The position numbers were made by a program, and so were the translations under genes. The notes under the pieces are model-generated. The model was not told the origin of the DNA, ran no database searches, and saw nothing but the letters and a program-made list of their open reading frames with translations. 64,000 nt of DNA from Chryseosolibacter sp964563295 (GTDB taxonomy: Bacteria > Bacteroidota > Bacteroidia > Cytophagales > Cyclobacteriaceae), in NCBI GenBank assembly GCA_964563295.1, contig CAZLWX010000005.1:5144-69143 (forward strand), written 5' to 3'. Shown here in pieces: positions 53,665 through 62,162 of the stretch (the stretch's first letter is position 1; each line of letters starts with the position of its first letter).

Positions 53665-54717
53665 CTATTCCAGAATTATCGGCTCTCCTTCGCGCGGAAC
53701 AATGAATTGGGCTTCGTCCAACCCAAATTTTTCAAGAGCTTTTTTGAGGTCGTGGGGTGGATCTTCCAAACCATCGTCGGCCAGCGGGAATGTGCCGAAG
53801 TGCATCCCGACGCTCATTTCGGACTTCGCGTCAAGGTGTAGTTTGACCGCTTCTTCCGGTGAAGTGTGTATGGGCTGCATAAACCACTGCGGTTTGTAAG
53901 CGCCAATCGGAAGCAATGAGACCCGAATAGGCCCGACCCGCTCGCCAATTTCCTTAAACGTGCGGTCATTATAACCGGTGTCGCCGGCGAAGTAAACGGA
54001 TCCCTTTGCGGACTTGATAACATAGCCGCACCAAAGCGTCGCATCCCGGTCCAAAATTCCTCTTCCGGAAAAATGCTGTGCTGGAACAGCCTGAATCGAT
54101 ACGCTGTCATTGATTTGCATCTCATCCCACCAGTCCACATCAGAAGCTCCCGCGATCCCTTCGCCATCCAGAAACTGTTTCACTCCAAGGGGAGTGAGGA
54201 TCGCGGGATGAAAGGCACCTGCGATAACCCTAAGGGTCGGTACATCGAGGTGGTCGTAGTGATTGTGACTAATGACCACCGCATGGATTTTCGGCAGGTC
54301 TTCAAAGCGGATCCCTGGCGCCCGCATGCGGCGTGGCCCAACCCATGAAAACGGGCTCGTTCGCTGGCTCCAAATCGGATCGGTCAGAATATTTAAGCCG
54401 CCAACCTGGATCAGGAAAGTCGAATGGTTGACGAACGTTATTCGGATGTTGTCCTTTTCAAAGGCTAGCGGTCTCGGTCCGTAGGCACGAGTGGTGTCTT
54501 CGCGCCATTTACCCTTTTCCCGGTTGAGCATCCATTGTACAACTTCCTTTGGCCCCTTGGTCTTTATTCCCCCGGGATTGACAAACGTTTTACCATTGAA
54601 GTGATCCGAAACGTTGCCTTGATATCGCGGCGCCGAGATATACATCGCTGTTCCAAAAATTATGACAAGTGCAGCGACGATGAGAACGATGATGAACAAC
54701 ATCAGCTTTCGAATCAT
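53665..54717 (-). CDS. MBL-fold metallo-hydrolase (UlaG/NAPE-PLD-like lactonase type)
   Basis: A 350-residue protein with an N-terminal hydrophobic anchor (MLFIIVLIVAALVIIFG). The metal-binding site is VISHNHYDHLD (HxHxDH), with further ligands in YFAGDTGYND and near LLPIGAYKPQWF. The insertion PFSWVGPRRMRAPGI and the architecture match membrane-linked L-ascorbate-6-phosphate lactonase or NAPE-PLD relatives. ATG 54717 is chosen over GTG 54732. The terminator of the upstream gene pair ends one base before this start codon. It is convergent with the truncated AlkC-like gene. Confidence 0.88.
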   Translation of the reverse strand: MIRKLMLFIIVLIVAALVIIFGTAMYISAPRYQGNVSDHFNGKTFVNPGGIKTKGPKEVVQWMLNREKGKWREDTTRAYGPRPLAFEKDNIRITFVNHSTFLIQVGGLNILTDPIWSQRTSPFSWVGPRRMRAPGIRFEDLPKIHAVVISHNHYDHLDVPTLRVIAGAFHPAILTPLGVKQFLDGEGIAGASDVDWWDEMQINDSVSIQAVPAQHFSGRGILDRDATLWCGYVIKSAKGSVYFAGDTGYNDRTFKEIGERVGPIRVSLLPIGAYKPQWFMQPIHTSPEEAVKLHLDAKSEMSVGMHFGTFPLADDGLEDPPHDLKKALEKFGLDEAQFIVPREGEPIILE

Positions 54718-54747
54718 AAAAAAAGGAGTCACTAAAAAACTCCTTTT
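54718..54747 (-). terminator. Terminator of the paralogue pair, abutting the metallo-hydrolase start
   Basis: On the minus strand AAAAGGAGT (54747-54739) pairs with ACTCCTTTT (54729-54721) around a 9-base loop and is followed by T residues running to 54718, one base before the downstream ATG at 54717. It could work as a terminator or as an attenuator for that gene. Confidence 0.65.
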
Positions 54748-54769
54748 GTTTGACGAATATGCAACTTTT

Positions 54770-55357
54770 TTATTGTACCAACTTAGCGATGTCGCGTACT
54801 GGAATCGTGTTGGCCATTTTGAGCACCTCCGCTTCGTTGGAATCAGGTACGCTCAGTGTTAGTAGTGTGGAGTTGAGGGGAACTTGCAAGGTATAATCTG
54901 TCTGGTTGGTTTCCGAATTGACATTTTTTTGCAAAACAGCCTTATAACCGTCGACTTTAACAACTTTCTGATCGCCGGAGTTACCCATAAATGGCAGGGC
55001 AAGGATGGCGTTGATCGATGCGATCATGGGAGAATTTCCCATGATATCGATGCTGCTGTATTTGTCCTCCGGCCCGTACTCGCGGTGTACCAGCACGCCG
55101 GCGAATCCGGTGTTTGCGGTCACATTGTCCGATGCGGTATTTGCAGCGCGCGACTCCAGGCTCGATGGCAGCATGGAGAGTAACTCCTTGCCAATCGCCA
55201 TATCGACATCATTGATCATTTGTTGCATGGCAAACCGCGCCTCCTCAAGGTTGCCCCCGGCGTATGCGTTTTTTGCGGTGGCGAGATTCCGGTTAAAGTC
55301 TTGTGCAAACGCGACCGCGCTGCTCATGACGATTGCTAAAGTAAGTATCGATTTCAT
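54770..55357 (-). CDS. Secreted protein, tandem paralogue B (195 aa)
   Basis: The signal peptide ends AVAFAQ. The mature sequence has a helical start (AKNAYAGGNLEEARFAMQQM) and beta strands (GVLVHREYGPEDKYSSIDI, KVVKVDGYKAVLQ, LQVPLNSTLLTLSVPD). The pattern LEEARFAMQQMINDVDMAIGKELL...LP is shared with the next gene. I do not recognise a named family. It starts 16 bases after that gene's stop and is followed by the terminator at 54718, so the pair forms an operon. Start ATG 55357 follows the usual signal peptide layout; the longer frame is unlikely. Confidence 0.78.
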   Translation of the reverse strand: MKSILTLAIVMSSAVAFAQDFNRNLATAKNAYAGGNLEEARFAMQQMINDVDMAIGKELLSMLPSSLESRAANTASDNVTANTGFAGVLVHREYGPEDKYSSIDIMGNSPMIASINAILALPFMGNSGDQKVVKVDGYKAVLQKNVNSETNQTDYTLQVPLNSTLLTLSVPDSNEAEVLKMANTIPVRDIAKLVQ

Positions 55358-55373
55358 TTTCGTTCCTTGTTGA

Positions 55374-56174
55374 TTATTGTTCCCCGAGCATCTCCTTGAT
55401 ACCATCGATGTCGAACACTTCGGCTGCTGCCATCATCTCAGCCTCGCTGCCGTAGTTCACGCCTTCCCAAACGATAAGTGACGATTGGCCTATCGGCACA
55501 CTGAGTTTATATCCCGAGTACTCATCATATTCGATGATGGCTTTATACCCTTTCACTTTTGTTTGCTTCCAATTCTGCTGCCCGCCTGTAGTCTGGGAAT
55601 ATCCGCTGTTTGCCAAATACATGTTGACAGACGACATCCACGCCGAATTGTTCGCGACCGTTGCCGTCAGCTGCTTCTCGTCTTTCAGATATTCGCGCTT
55701 GATCGTGAGTCCAGCCCAACCATATCCGGTGCTGGTCACCTGGTCATTCTCGGCTACTCGGGGCAGGTCATCTACCGATTCGGGCAACGACTCCAGCACT
55801 TCTTTGCCAATTTCCATTTCAACACCCAACATCGCCTGCTGAACGGCATAACGTGCTTCGCCATAACTGCCGGAAGCAAATGCTTTTTCCGCATCGGAGA
55901 GATTTTGGTTCACATCCGGGGGAGTGGATACCAGGCCGCCACCACCTTTATTGGCAGGGCGACTCCCGTCATTGGATTCATTGTCCGAAGAGTTCTCATT
56001 TGTAGATGACGGGTTATCATTATTGACGCCCGCTTTTTCCTTTACCTTTTTTTCAAGGGCTTTCTCAGCTGCCTCATTTGCCTTCTGCTTCAATTTGCCT
56101 ACCAGACCCTGCCCATTAGAGAATGAGAATGCAAACAAAAGCATGCAACCTGTCAGTAACAGTCTACCTTTCAT
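55374..56174 (-). CDS. Secreted protein, tandem paralogue A (266 aa)
   Basis: ATG 56174 gives a signal peptide ending FSNGQ. A long charged, low-complexity helix follows (LKQKANEAAEKALEKKVKEK), then an Asn/Ser/Gly-rich linker (about residues 50-85). A domain resembling paralogue B follows: EARYAVQQAMLGVEMEIGKE, LTIKREYLKDEKQLTATV, KVKGYKAIIEYDEYSGYKL. The pair shares the order helical hairpin, beta sheet, basic/acidic end. No enzyme motif is seen. It could be a periplasmic binding or scaffold protein. Confidence 0.75.
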   Translation of the reverse strand: MKGRLLLTGCMLLFAFSFSNGQGLVGKLKQKANEAAEKALEKKVKEKAGVNNDNPSSTNENSSDNESNDGSRPANKGGGGLVSTPPDVNQNLSDAEKAFASGSYGEARYAVQQAMLGVEMEIGKEVLESLPESVDDLPRVAENDQVTSTGYGWAGLTIKREYLKDEKQLTATVANNSAWMSSVNMYLANSGYSQTTGGQQNWKQTKVKGYKAIIEYDEYSGYKLSVPIGQSSLIVWEGVNYGSEAEMMAAAEVFDIDGIKEMLGEQ

Positions 56175-56379
56175 ACGTCTAGTTGTGTTTGGCGCCAAGT
56201 TAGGAATTATGGTATCCAAACCCCAGTCAGAGCGGCTAATAAAATGTTGAAAATCTCTTTCCTGAAGAAGCACCATTCACGGCGGTTCTTAAACGAAATC
56301 CAGCCGATTTGGCAGGTGGTTTCCATTGAAATTTTGGATTCGAAAATTTGTTACCCGGAAAAGGGTTGAACGTCATTAA

Positions 56380-57099
56380 TTAATTCGGCTCGCTCAGTAC
56401 GACAAAGATGTGGGTGTAATAGAGCTTGGTTATACCCTCGTATCCTGAGTCAGTGCCCACAATCAGCCAAAGTTCACCCTGGCTATTTGTCCTTCCGATC
56501 AAGGGAGTACTGGTGGCTGGAGGTGAGTTCTTGCGGTTAATCAGCGAATAAACTGCTGTTGGAGCGTCAGTGGCGATGTCCCCAATCACAACCATATCTT
56601 CACCGCCCTCTGCCTGATTCCCCTTGTCGATGTTCATCACGAACTTTCCATTCTCAACAACACTTCTTGGCTCAATGGCCGTGGCTCCCACCTTGACGAA
56701 AACGCTTTCGCCGGGGGACCCGCCGGTGCCGACCGATCCATGCGGCGCATTCGACGCCATCTCGAGTTCAAAAGTCAGCGTATAATCCGCGTCGGGCCGC
56801 AAACCGGTGATGTTTCTCTTAATGTACATGAACAAGTCATCGCTGTGGTTATTGCCCGACAGCATGATCGCCTTACCTCCGCCCGCCGGACACGTGGCGT
56901 GCTCATACTGTAATTCATAGAAGGTCGAGTCATCCGGGCCAGCCGGATAATCGGCGAAGCCATGCGTCCACCCCTGAGTTGAATCCTCGAAGTCGTACTC
57001 AAACGAGAAGATGTGTATCCCCTGCCCGCCATCGCCAAGATCGCACGCTGCCAACACTACGATTAAGATACCCGAGATAAGGCTCGTCGCAAGTTTCAT
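56380..57099 (-). CDS. Lipoprotein with a conserved jellyroll-like secreted domain (239 aa)
   Basis: A lipoprotein starting at ATG 57099 (MKLATSLISGILIVVLAACD) with lipobox LAAC. The mature part is an unusually strongly patterned domain: FSFEYDFEDSTQGWTHGF, NNHSDDLFMYIKRNITG, SNAPHGSVGTGGSPGE, MNIDKGNQAEGGED and GTDSGYEGITKLYY. Such dense Asn/Asp/Gly motifs suggest a metal- or carbohydrate-binding jellyroll. I recall similar stretches in uncharacterised bacterial proteins but not a named family. The frame extends upstream to 57237 without the lipobox, so 57099 is preferred. Confidence 0.78.
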   Translation of the reverse strand: MKLATSLISGILIVVLAACDLGDGGQGIHIFSFEYDFEDSTQGWTHGFADYPAGPDDSTFYELQYEHATCPAGGGKAIMLSGNNHSDDLFMYIKRNITGLRPDADYTLTFELEMASNAPHGSVGTGGSPGESVFVKVGATAIEPRSVVENGKFVMNIDKGNQAEGGEDMVVIGDIATDAPTAVYSLINRKNSPPATSTPLIGRTNSQGELWLIVGTDSGYEGITKLYYTHIFVVLSEPN

Positions 57100-57276
57100 A
57101 GTCCTTTGTTCATCGCCATAGACACACCAGCAACCCGAAAAGTTGGATTCTATACTGATCTTAGACGTCAGGCGCTCAGTGCAAATCTCCGTATTAGTAA
57201 TTCCTTTTGCAAAGCTAACGAATGAGCACCCACGCAAGTTTCCTCAGAAAAGATTACATTTAGAGTATCCAACGCA

Positions 57277-57828
57277 ATGAAAGGCGGGAGCATCATTCTT
57301 ATTCTACTCTTGTTCGCGGGTTGCAAGGAGATTAGTTTTGAGAATCCGCAACCCGAGGGCAAGCACGCGTTGCGTGAAATTCCGCGCAAGCTGCAGGGGA
57401 GATATCTCCTTCCCGACGACGAAGGAAAATTGGCCAACGATACCTTGATCGTTCATGCTAATGGCTACCGATTCGGTTATTTTGATGCTGCCGAGCGCGA
57501 CTCCGACGACTCGGAAGTTCTCAGCGACAGTCTCGTGATTAAGTACTACAAGCGCTATTATTTCCTTAACTCGTTGGATGGTGCAGGCCCCGAATGGCAT
57601 TTGCGCGTTTTCAGGGCTGAAAAAAACGGCGACATCACCATGATGGCGCCTGAAAGGCGAAATATCAGCTTCAATGATTATCTGAAACAGCTCAATCGCG
57701 AGATCAAAATAGATTCATTTCTGGTCAATGAGCAGATGATTTATCGCATCGACCCCACGCCGAAGCAGTTGATCGACCTGATCCGCAAGGGCTACTTTTC
57801 CGAAACTCGCCTGGTGAAGCAAAAATAG
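57277..57828 (+). CDS. Lipoprotein of unknown function (183 aa)
   Basis: It starts MKGGSIILILLLFAGCKEI with lipobox FAGC at residues 13-16. The mature part is a charged alpha/beta domain (KLQGRYLLPDDEGKLAND, WHLRVFRAEKNGDITMM) and a helical C-terminus (PKQLIDLIRKGYFSETRL). No known family is recognised. It is probably anchored in the outer membrane. Isolated on the plus strand between genes of opposite direction, it converges on prsW with a 1-base gap between the stops. Confidence 0.78.
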   Translation: MKGGSIILILLLFAGCKEISFENPQPEGKHALREIPRKLQGRYLLPDDEGKLANDTLIVHANGYRFGYFDAAERDSDDSEVLSDSLVIKYYKRYYFLNSLDGAGPEWHLRVFRAEKNGDITMMAPERRNISFNDYLKQLNREIKIDSFLVNEQMIYRIDPTPKQLIDLIRKGYFSETRLVKQK

Positions 57829-57829
57829 A

Positions 57830-58543
57830 TTACGGCTGCACTTTCTCCTTCACCCTGCTAAAGGGCGACGCCTGCTGGTGGATTCTAATGGCCTTTTTAC
57901 TCAAAACGATGCCCACGATTAAGGCGATCAAGGCACCAATCCAGATCCCGGTCCACACTCCCGTGTTATGTGCAATAAAGAGGAAGTAGTCATAGGCGCC
58001 GTGGAACAGCGTTGCCGAAAACAGGGCGACAAAGCTGAACCAGATCGTTCGCGCGTGGATGAATTTGGCCCTTCCCAGGAAATAACCCATTATCACTCCG
58101 AATGTCGCGTGAGCAGGCACGGCGGTGAACATACGCGCCACACCCGTTCCAAATCCTCCGTCAAAAACATACACTATGTTCTCCAGGGTAGCAAAGCCCA
58201 TACTCACCATCACGGCATAAACGATTCCGTCAAAAGGCTCATTGAAATTCTTGTTTGGAAATAAGATGAATCTGACAAACACGAACTTGCTAAACTCTTC
58301 AATCAGCGCAACCTTGAAGAATGCGGAATAGAACTGGTGAACCAGGTCATCGTCACGCAACTCAAGCAGCAGGCTCACCGGATAACTGATCGCGAGGGTA
58401 ACGGCGGTGCTGAAAACTCCATAGACAAAACTGATCAGCAGCAGAGGAAGCGGTTCACGCTCGTGTTTGTCTTTAAAGTAAATGTAGAGGCCAATAGCAA
58501 AGCCGGGGGCAAGCGCGATTGCTAACAACTCTAGAGCCTGCAT
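57830..58543 (-). CDS. PrsW-family intramembrane metalloprotease
   Basis: A 237-residue integral membrane protein with about eight hydrophobic segments. The catalytic zinc motifs are ALIEEFSKFVFVRF (EExxK type) and TAVPAHATFGVIMGYF (HxxxG). PrsW-like proteases cleave membrane-bound regulators such as anti-sigma factors, and related members in Bacteroidota have unknown targets. The length matches the family. The gene lies convergent to the preceding lipoprotein gene and 15 bases from the next. Confidence 0.9.
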   Translation of the reverse strand: MQALELLAIALAPGFAIGLYIYFKDKHEREPLPLLLISFVYGVFSTAVTLAISYPVSLLLELRDDDLVHQFYSAFFKVALIEEFSKFVFVRFILFPNKNFNEPFDGIVYAVMVSMGFATLENIVYVFDGGFGTGVARMFTAVPAHATFGVIMGYFLGRAKFIHARTIWFSFVALFSATLFHGAYDYFLFIAHNTGVWTGIWIGALIALIVGIVLSKKAIRIHQQASPFSRVKEKVQP

Positions 58544-58558
58544 TCCTGAAAGAGGTTA

Positions 58559-59098
58559 CTACTCGATGTGCTCCTCGACCGCATCCATTTTCTCTTCGGT
58601 GTACTTGCCTGACGTGGCGAACACGATCTTTCCGTCAGGATCAAGCACGAAGAAGTAGGGGATATCTTTTTTTTCGAAATCCAGCGCCTCCTTGTAGGTC
58701 TTGATCTCTCCGCGGTAAAACAGCACGTAGGGAAGGAGTTGTGGATCGATATTCTTCACGGCTTTGCGTTTAGCGGTGCCTGTCGCAGCCGCGTTCACGC
58801 CTGTGAACATCGGCACGAAATAGACATTGACATCATATCCCAATCCGCTAAATACTCCGCCGGTCTTTTGTATGAATTTCTGGAAAACAGGTTGAAACCA
58901 GGAATTCAGCTCATCCTCCGATTTGCGCGAGTAGGCCATCCCGATCAACGTGTACTTTCCCGAAACATCCGCAGGAAGCATAACCTTTTCATCGTCGACG
59001 GTCTCCGCTTCCAAATCCGGAAACATTTTTCCTATCACTTGCCCCGAGGCAACAACGGACACCCACAAAAAGGCCGGAATGATCAACAATTTCATCAT
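58559..59098 (-). CDS. Secreted thioredoxin-fold protein without CxxC (179 aa)
   Basis: The signal peptide is MMKLLIIPAFLWVSVVASGQ. The mature domain has a thioredoxin-like order: strand GKYTLIGMAYS, helical ELNSWFQPVFQKFIQK, strand DVNVYFVPMF and YFFVLDPDGKIVFATSGKY. The active-site position after GMAYS holds RKSEDE rather than CxxC, so redox catalysis is unlikely. The pattern is reminiscent of ATP10/SCO-like periplasmic chaperones. A structural or substrate-binding role is inferred. Confidence 0.72.
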   Translation of the reverse strand: MMKLLIIPAFLWVSVVASGQVIGKMFPDLEAETVDDEKVMLPADVSGKYTLIGMAYSRKSEDELNSWFQPVFQKFIQKTGGVFSGLGYDVNVYFVPMFTGVNAAATGTAKRKAVKNIDPQLLPYVLFYRGEIKTYKEALDFEKKDIPYFFVLDPDGKIVFATSGKYTEEKMDAVEEHIE

Positions 59099-59204
59099 GG
59101 CAAGTTAGAAATAAATCGGCTCGTATCCCATCGCATGGCAAACAGGCGTTCCAGTGCCCTGGCGGACATCGAATTAAATGGCAGAAATCCGGAAAATTGG
59201 GCTG

Positions 59205-59795
59205 CTACTCGTTGACCCATGACACGAGGTCTTCAACTGCCTTTCTCTTCGGTTGCGGCGGAAAGACCCGTGGCATCCCCACATGAAAGAAGCCGATCAG
59301 CTTATCTTCACTGCCCAGTTCAAAAACCTGTTTCGCCTCTTCGAAATACGTGATTCCCCCGGTGCTCAGGTAGCACCCAACACCATACGCCGTTGCCGTC
59401 AAATACATGTTTTCAACCGCGCAAAAAACAGCCCCGAGTTCTTCAATCTCGGGCACTGATTTCTTTTCGTCGCGTTTCATGCAAACTGCAATGATGTGCG
59501 ATGACAAGAGCGGCTTTTTCAGCAGACTCTTATGCTTGTCTTCACGGAAAGTGCCATCCTTGGTGGTTACGTTTTGATATACTTCCGCCTGAGCTTCGGC
59601 GAGCCTGCGGATCCCATCTCCTTTGAACACAATGAATCGCCACGGCTGTGTCAGCTTATGGCTCGGCGCCGTGCAGGCGTTCTGAAGCATTTCTCTTATA
59701 ATGGCATCATCGACCTTTTCGCCGGTATACTGCTCCGGGAAAACGGATCGCCGGCTTCTGATGAATGCAGTGGCCAGTGCGGGATCAATGTTCAT
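59205..59795 (-). CDS. Nitroreductase-family flavoprotein
   Basis: A 196-residue FMN-dependent oxidoreductase (NfsB-like fold). FIRSRRSVFPEQYTG and NACTAPSHKLTQPWRFIVFKGD form the FMN site, and GAVFCAVENMYLTATAYGVGC with IGFFHVGMPRVF the central and C-terminal parts. Members reduce nitro-aromatics, quinones or flavins. No signal peptide, so cytosolic. It lies 31 bases after the amidohydrolase gene in the same direction. Confidence 0.92.
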   Translation of the reverse strand: MNIDPALATAFIRSRRSVFPEQYTGEKVDDAIIREMLQNACTAPSHKLTQPWRFIVFKGDGIRRLAEAQAEVYQNVTTKDGTFREDKHKSLLKKPLLSSHIIAVCMKRDEKKSVPEIEELGAVFCAVENMYLTATAYGVGCYLSTGGITYFEEAKQVFELGSEDKLIGFFHVGMPRVFPPQPKRKAVEDLVSWVNE

Positions 59796-59826
59796 GGCGA
59801 CAATTTTGGTAGATATAACCCGTCGG

Positions 59827-60936
59827 TCAATTTGGAAACTGGCTCTTGTCGATATTCGGTATCACCTTCAGTGCATTCTTGTAGTAAATTTTCTTCAGTA
59901 CATCATCGGGAAGGTCCATGCCGTACATTCTCCAAAATGCATGATAGCGTTTGTGGTAGGGAAAGTAATCATCGGCAGTCTCCAACACCCGAAAATAAGT
60001 TATGTACTCTTCTGGTACCCAGCTGTCTTTTCCGAACATGACGCGATCCTGGTATTTGATCAGGAACTCCCGCCCTGCTCTCGGCTGCCGGCCCAGCTCG
60101 GCAATTACAGCGCCGATCTCGGTATACATATTCGGAAGCTCGTCAATGAGCTTTCCTAGTTTGGCCAGATCATTACCGAGCCAACCAAGATGAGCATTGA
60201 TGAATTTCGTCTTCGGATGTTTCCTGAACATGTTATGCTGCTCTTCGATAATCGTTTCCCAGCTAACTGGATCGTTGTCGTGCCGGCGGTTCGGATGAGT
60301 CTTAAGCTCCAGCCATCGTTCATTGTTGGCGTCGATCGGTTGCCAAAAGGGTCTCGGGTCCGCGGAGTGAATTAACACGGGAATTCCCAGCGCACCGCAT
60401 TTATCCCAGATGGGACCTAATCTTGGATCATCGATGTGAATCCGTTCTCCCTTGCTGTCCTTGTTAAACATTCCCAGGCTCTTGTAGATCTTTAACCCGT
60501 TGGCACCAGCCTTGACATCTTCCTCAAGCTGAGCGACAGTCCGCTTTTGCCAGTCCGGGGCGTCAATGTTTGAAAAATCAATATTGGTGAATACGATGAA
60601 CCGCTTCGGATAATTGCGTTTTACATTATCAAGGGCTCCGTGAAGGTGCTCGGTGCTCCCCTGGCCGCGACCACTGAGATTGACCATCACGGCCATATTC
60701 ATATCGTCCATTGCCTTTACCAGCACGCCGAGGTCCTGAGTCGGCATCCGGAACTGGTGATTGTGCACATCTATAAATGGAAACTTGGCCCTGGTCAGTT
60801 TATGCTCGGGAACGACGAGGGTGGACGGAGGATCATATTCTTCGAAATCCATGTGTAACTCCTCCTGCCCGGCTACGCGACCGCAGGCAACGATAACGAA
60901 CGCAGCGATGAAAAGAATACGATCCTTCATATACAT
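59827..60936 (-). CDS. Exported amidohydrolase-family protein (TIM-barrel)
   Basis: A 369-residue protein of the amidohydrolase_2 group, which catalyses hydrolysis or decarboxylation with one metal. The signal sequence (ILFIAAFVIVACGRVAGQEE) could be cut near AGQ or be lipidated at the Cys of VAC. PFIDVHNHQFRMP gives the first HxH-type ligands, FINAHLGWLGNDL the third His, and the C-terminal VMFGKDSW the catalytic Asp. The substrate is unknown. Two start codons, 60936 and 60930, are possible. Confidence 0.85.
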   Translation of the reverse strand: MYMKDRILFIAAFVIVACGRVAGQEELHMDFEEYDPPSTLVVPEHKLTRAKFPFIDVHNHQFRMPTQDLGVLVKAMDDMNMAVMVNLSGRGQGSTEHLHGALDNVKRNYPKRFIVFTNIDFSNIDAPDWQKRTVAQLEEDVKAGANGLKIYKSLGMFNKDSKGERIHIDDPRLGPIWDKCGALGIPVLIHSADPRPFWQPIDANNERWLELKTHPNRRHDNDPVSWETIIEEQHNMFRKHPKTKFINAHLGWLGNDLAKLGKLIDELPNMYTEIGAVIAELGRQPRAGREFLIKYQDRVMFGKDSWVPEEYITYFRVLETADDYFPYHKRYHAFWRMYGMDLPDDVLKKIYYKNALKVIPNIDKSQFPN

Positions 60937-61033
60937 TAATTTTTTCGAAGATACACGGGTTTATCATTATTGCGTCTAATTTTCTGTCGGGTGGGCGAAA
61001 ACATTCTCCAACTGACAAAAATGAATAATTCGA

Positions 61034-61041
61034 TAACTTTG
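61034..61041 (+). promoter_or_regulatory. Bacteroidota minus-7 promoter box upstream of the TPR/lipid kinase operon
   Basis: TAACTTTG is a perfect TAnnTTTG match, 11 bases before ATG 61053, so the leader would be about 8 bases. A TTG in the minus-33 position was not found. Confidence 0.45.
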
Positions 61042-61052
61042 CTGACACAGCT

Positions 61053-62162
61053 ATGAAATACATCACCCTACTTGCCCTGTCTCTACTTTCCTTCTCGGGC
61101 CTTTTTGGACAGGGTCCCGCGCTCGATGCAGCACGCAAAAAGTTTGAATCCGGAAAACTGGCAGAGGCGCGTGAAGATCTCAACAAGCTGCTGGCGGGCC
61201 AGCCCGGCAACAAACTCGCACTTGATCTCCGGGGGCAGGTGCGCGCGGCAATGGAAGACTTTTACGGCGCTATCGCCGACTACATCCTGGCGTTGGAAGC
61301 AGACTCGACCTTCGCCGAAGCGTACAACCACCGTGGCGAAGCGAAAATGGATCTCGGAGATGACTACTCGGCCATCGAAGACTTCAACAAGGCGGTGAAG
61401 TTCAATGAAAAAATGGCCGATGCATTCACGAACCGCGGACTTGCCAAATACAATCTCGAGGATTTAGAAGGCGCCTATTTTGACTTCTCAAAAGCGTTGG
61501 AAATTGGTCCTCCTGATGCCGACAAATATTTCAATCGCGGCTACATAAAATCCGAGATCGGTGAATTCGTGAGCGCCATTGATGACTTCAACAAAGCTAT
61601 TGAATTTGACAAAACAGACGCCTCGTTGTTCAATTACCGCGGAGAAGCGTATTACCAGGTTGCCAACTTCGATGCTGCACTGGCCGATTATGATCAGGCC
61701 ATCAAACTCGATCCCAACGACCCGATCAAGTACGAGAACCGCGCGCTAGCGAAAAATGCTAGTGATGATTTTGAAGGTGCCCTCGCCGACTTCACCAAGG
61801 CTATCGAGCTTGAGCCGGAAGACCCGGAGCTGTACAACCTTCGCGGCGTTGTTAAATACCGGCTTGAAGATCTCGATGGATCAATAGAAGATTATTCAAA
61901 AGCCATCGAACTCGACGACGCCAACCCGGTCTACTACGACAACCGCGCCCAAAGCAGAATGGAAAAAGAAGATTTCGCCGGCGCGGTTGAAGACCTCTCC
62001 ATGTCCATCGAACTCTTTCCGAGCGACCCGGAGGCTTTTTATCAAAGAGGCCTCGCCAAATTGAACTTAAATAACCAGTACGACGCTTGTCTCGACTTCA
62101 AGCGCGCCGAGGAGATGGGTTCCACAGAAGCGCGGGCTGCGATTCGGAAAAACTGTAAGTGA
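61053..62162 (+). CDS. Secreted TPR-repeat protein (369 aa)
   Basis: The signal peptide ends GLFGQ. The mature protein is almost entirely TPR repeats, about nine copies of 34 residues, with units such as AEAYNHRGEAKMDLGDDYSA, ADAFTNRGLAKYNLEDLEGA and ASLFNYRGEAYYQVANFDAA. Periplasmic TPR proteins act as scaffolds in complexes such as the outer-membrane assembly machinery or T9SS. The stop codon TGA overlaps the next start (TGATG), so the lipid kinase is translationally coupled. The partner is not evident. Confidence 0.9.
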   Translation: MKYITLLALSLLSFSGLFGQGPALDAARKKFESGKLAEAREDLNKLLAGQPGNKLALDLRGQVRAAMEDFYGAIADYILALEADSTFAEAYNHRGEAKMDLGDDYSAIEDFNKAVKFNEKMADAFTNRGLAKYNLEDLEGAYFDFSKALEIGPPDADKYFNRGYIKSEIGEFVSAIDDFNKAIEFDKTDASLFNYRGEAYYQVANFDAALADYDQAIKLDPNDPIKYENRALAKNASDDFEGALADFTKAIELEPEDPELYNLRGVVKYRLEDLDGSIEDYSKAIELDDANPVYYDNRAQSRMEKEDFAGAVEDLSMSIELFPSDPEAFYQRGLAKLNLNNQYDACLDFKRAEEMGSTEARAAIRKNCK

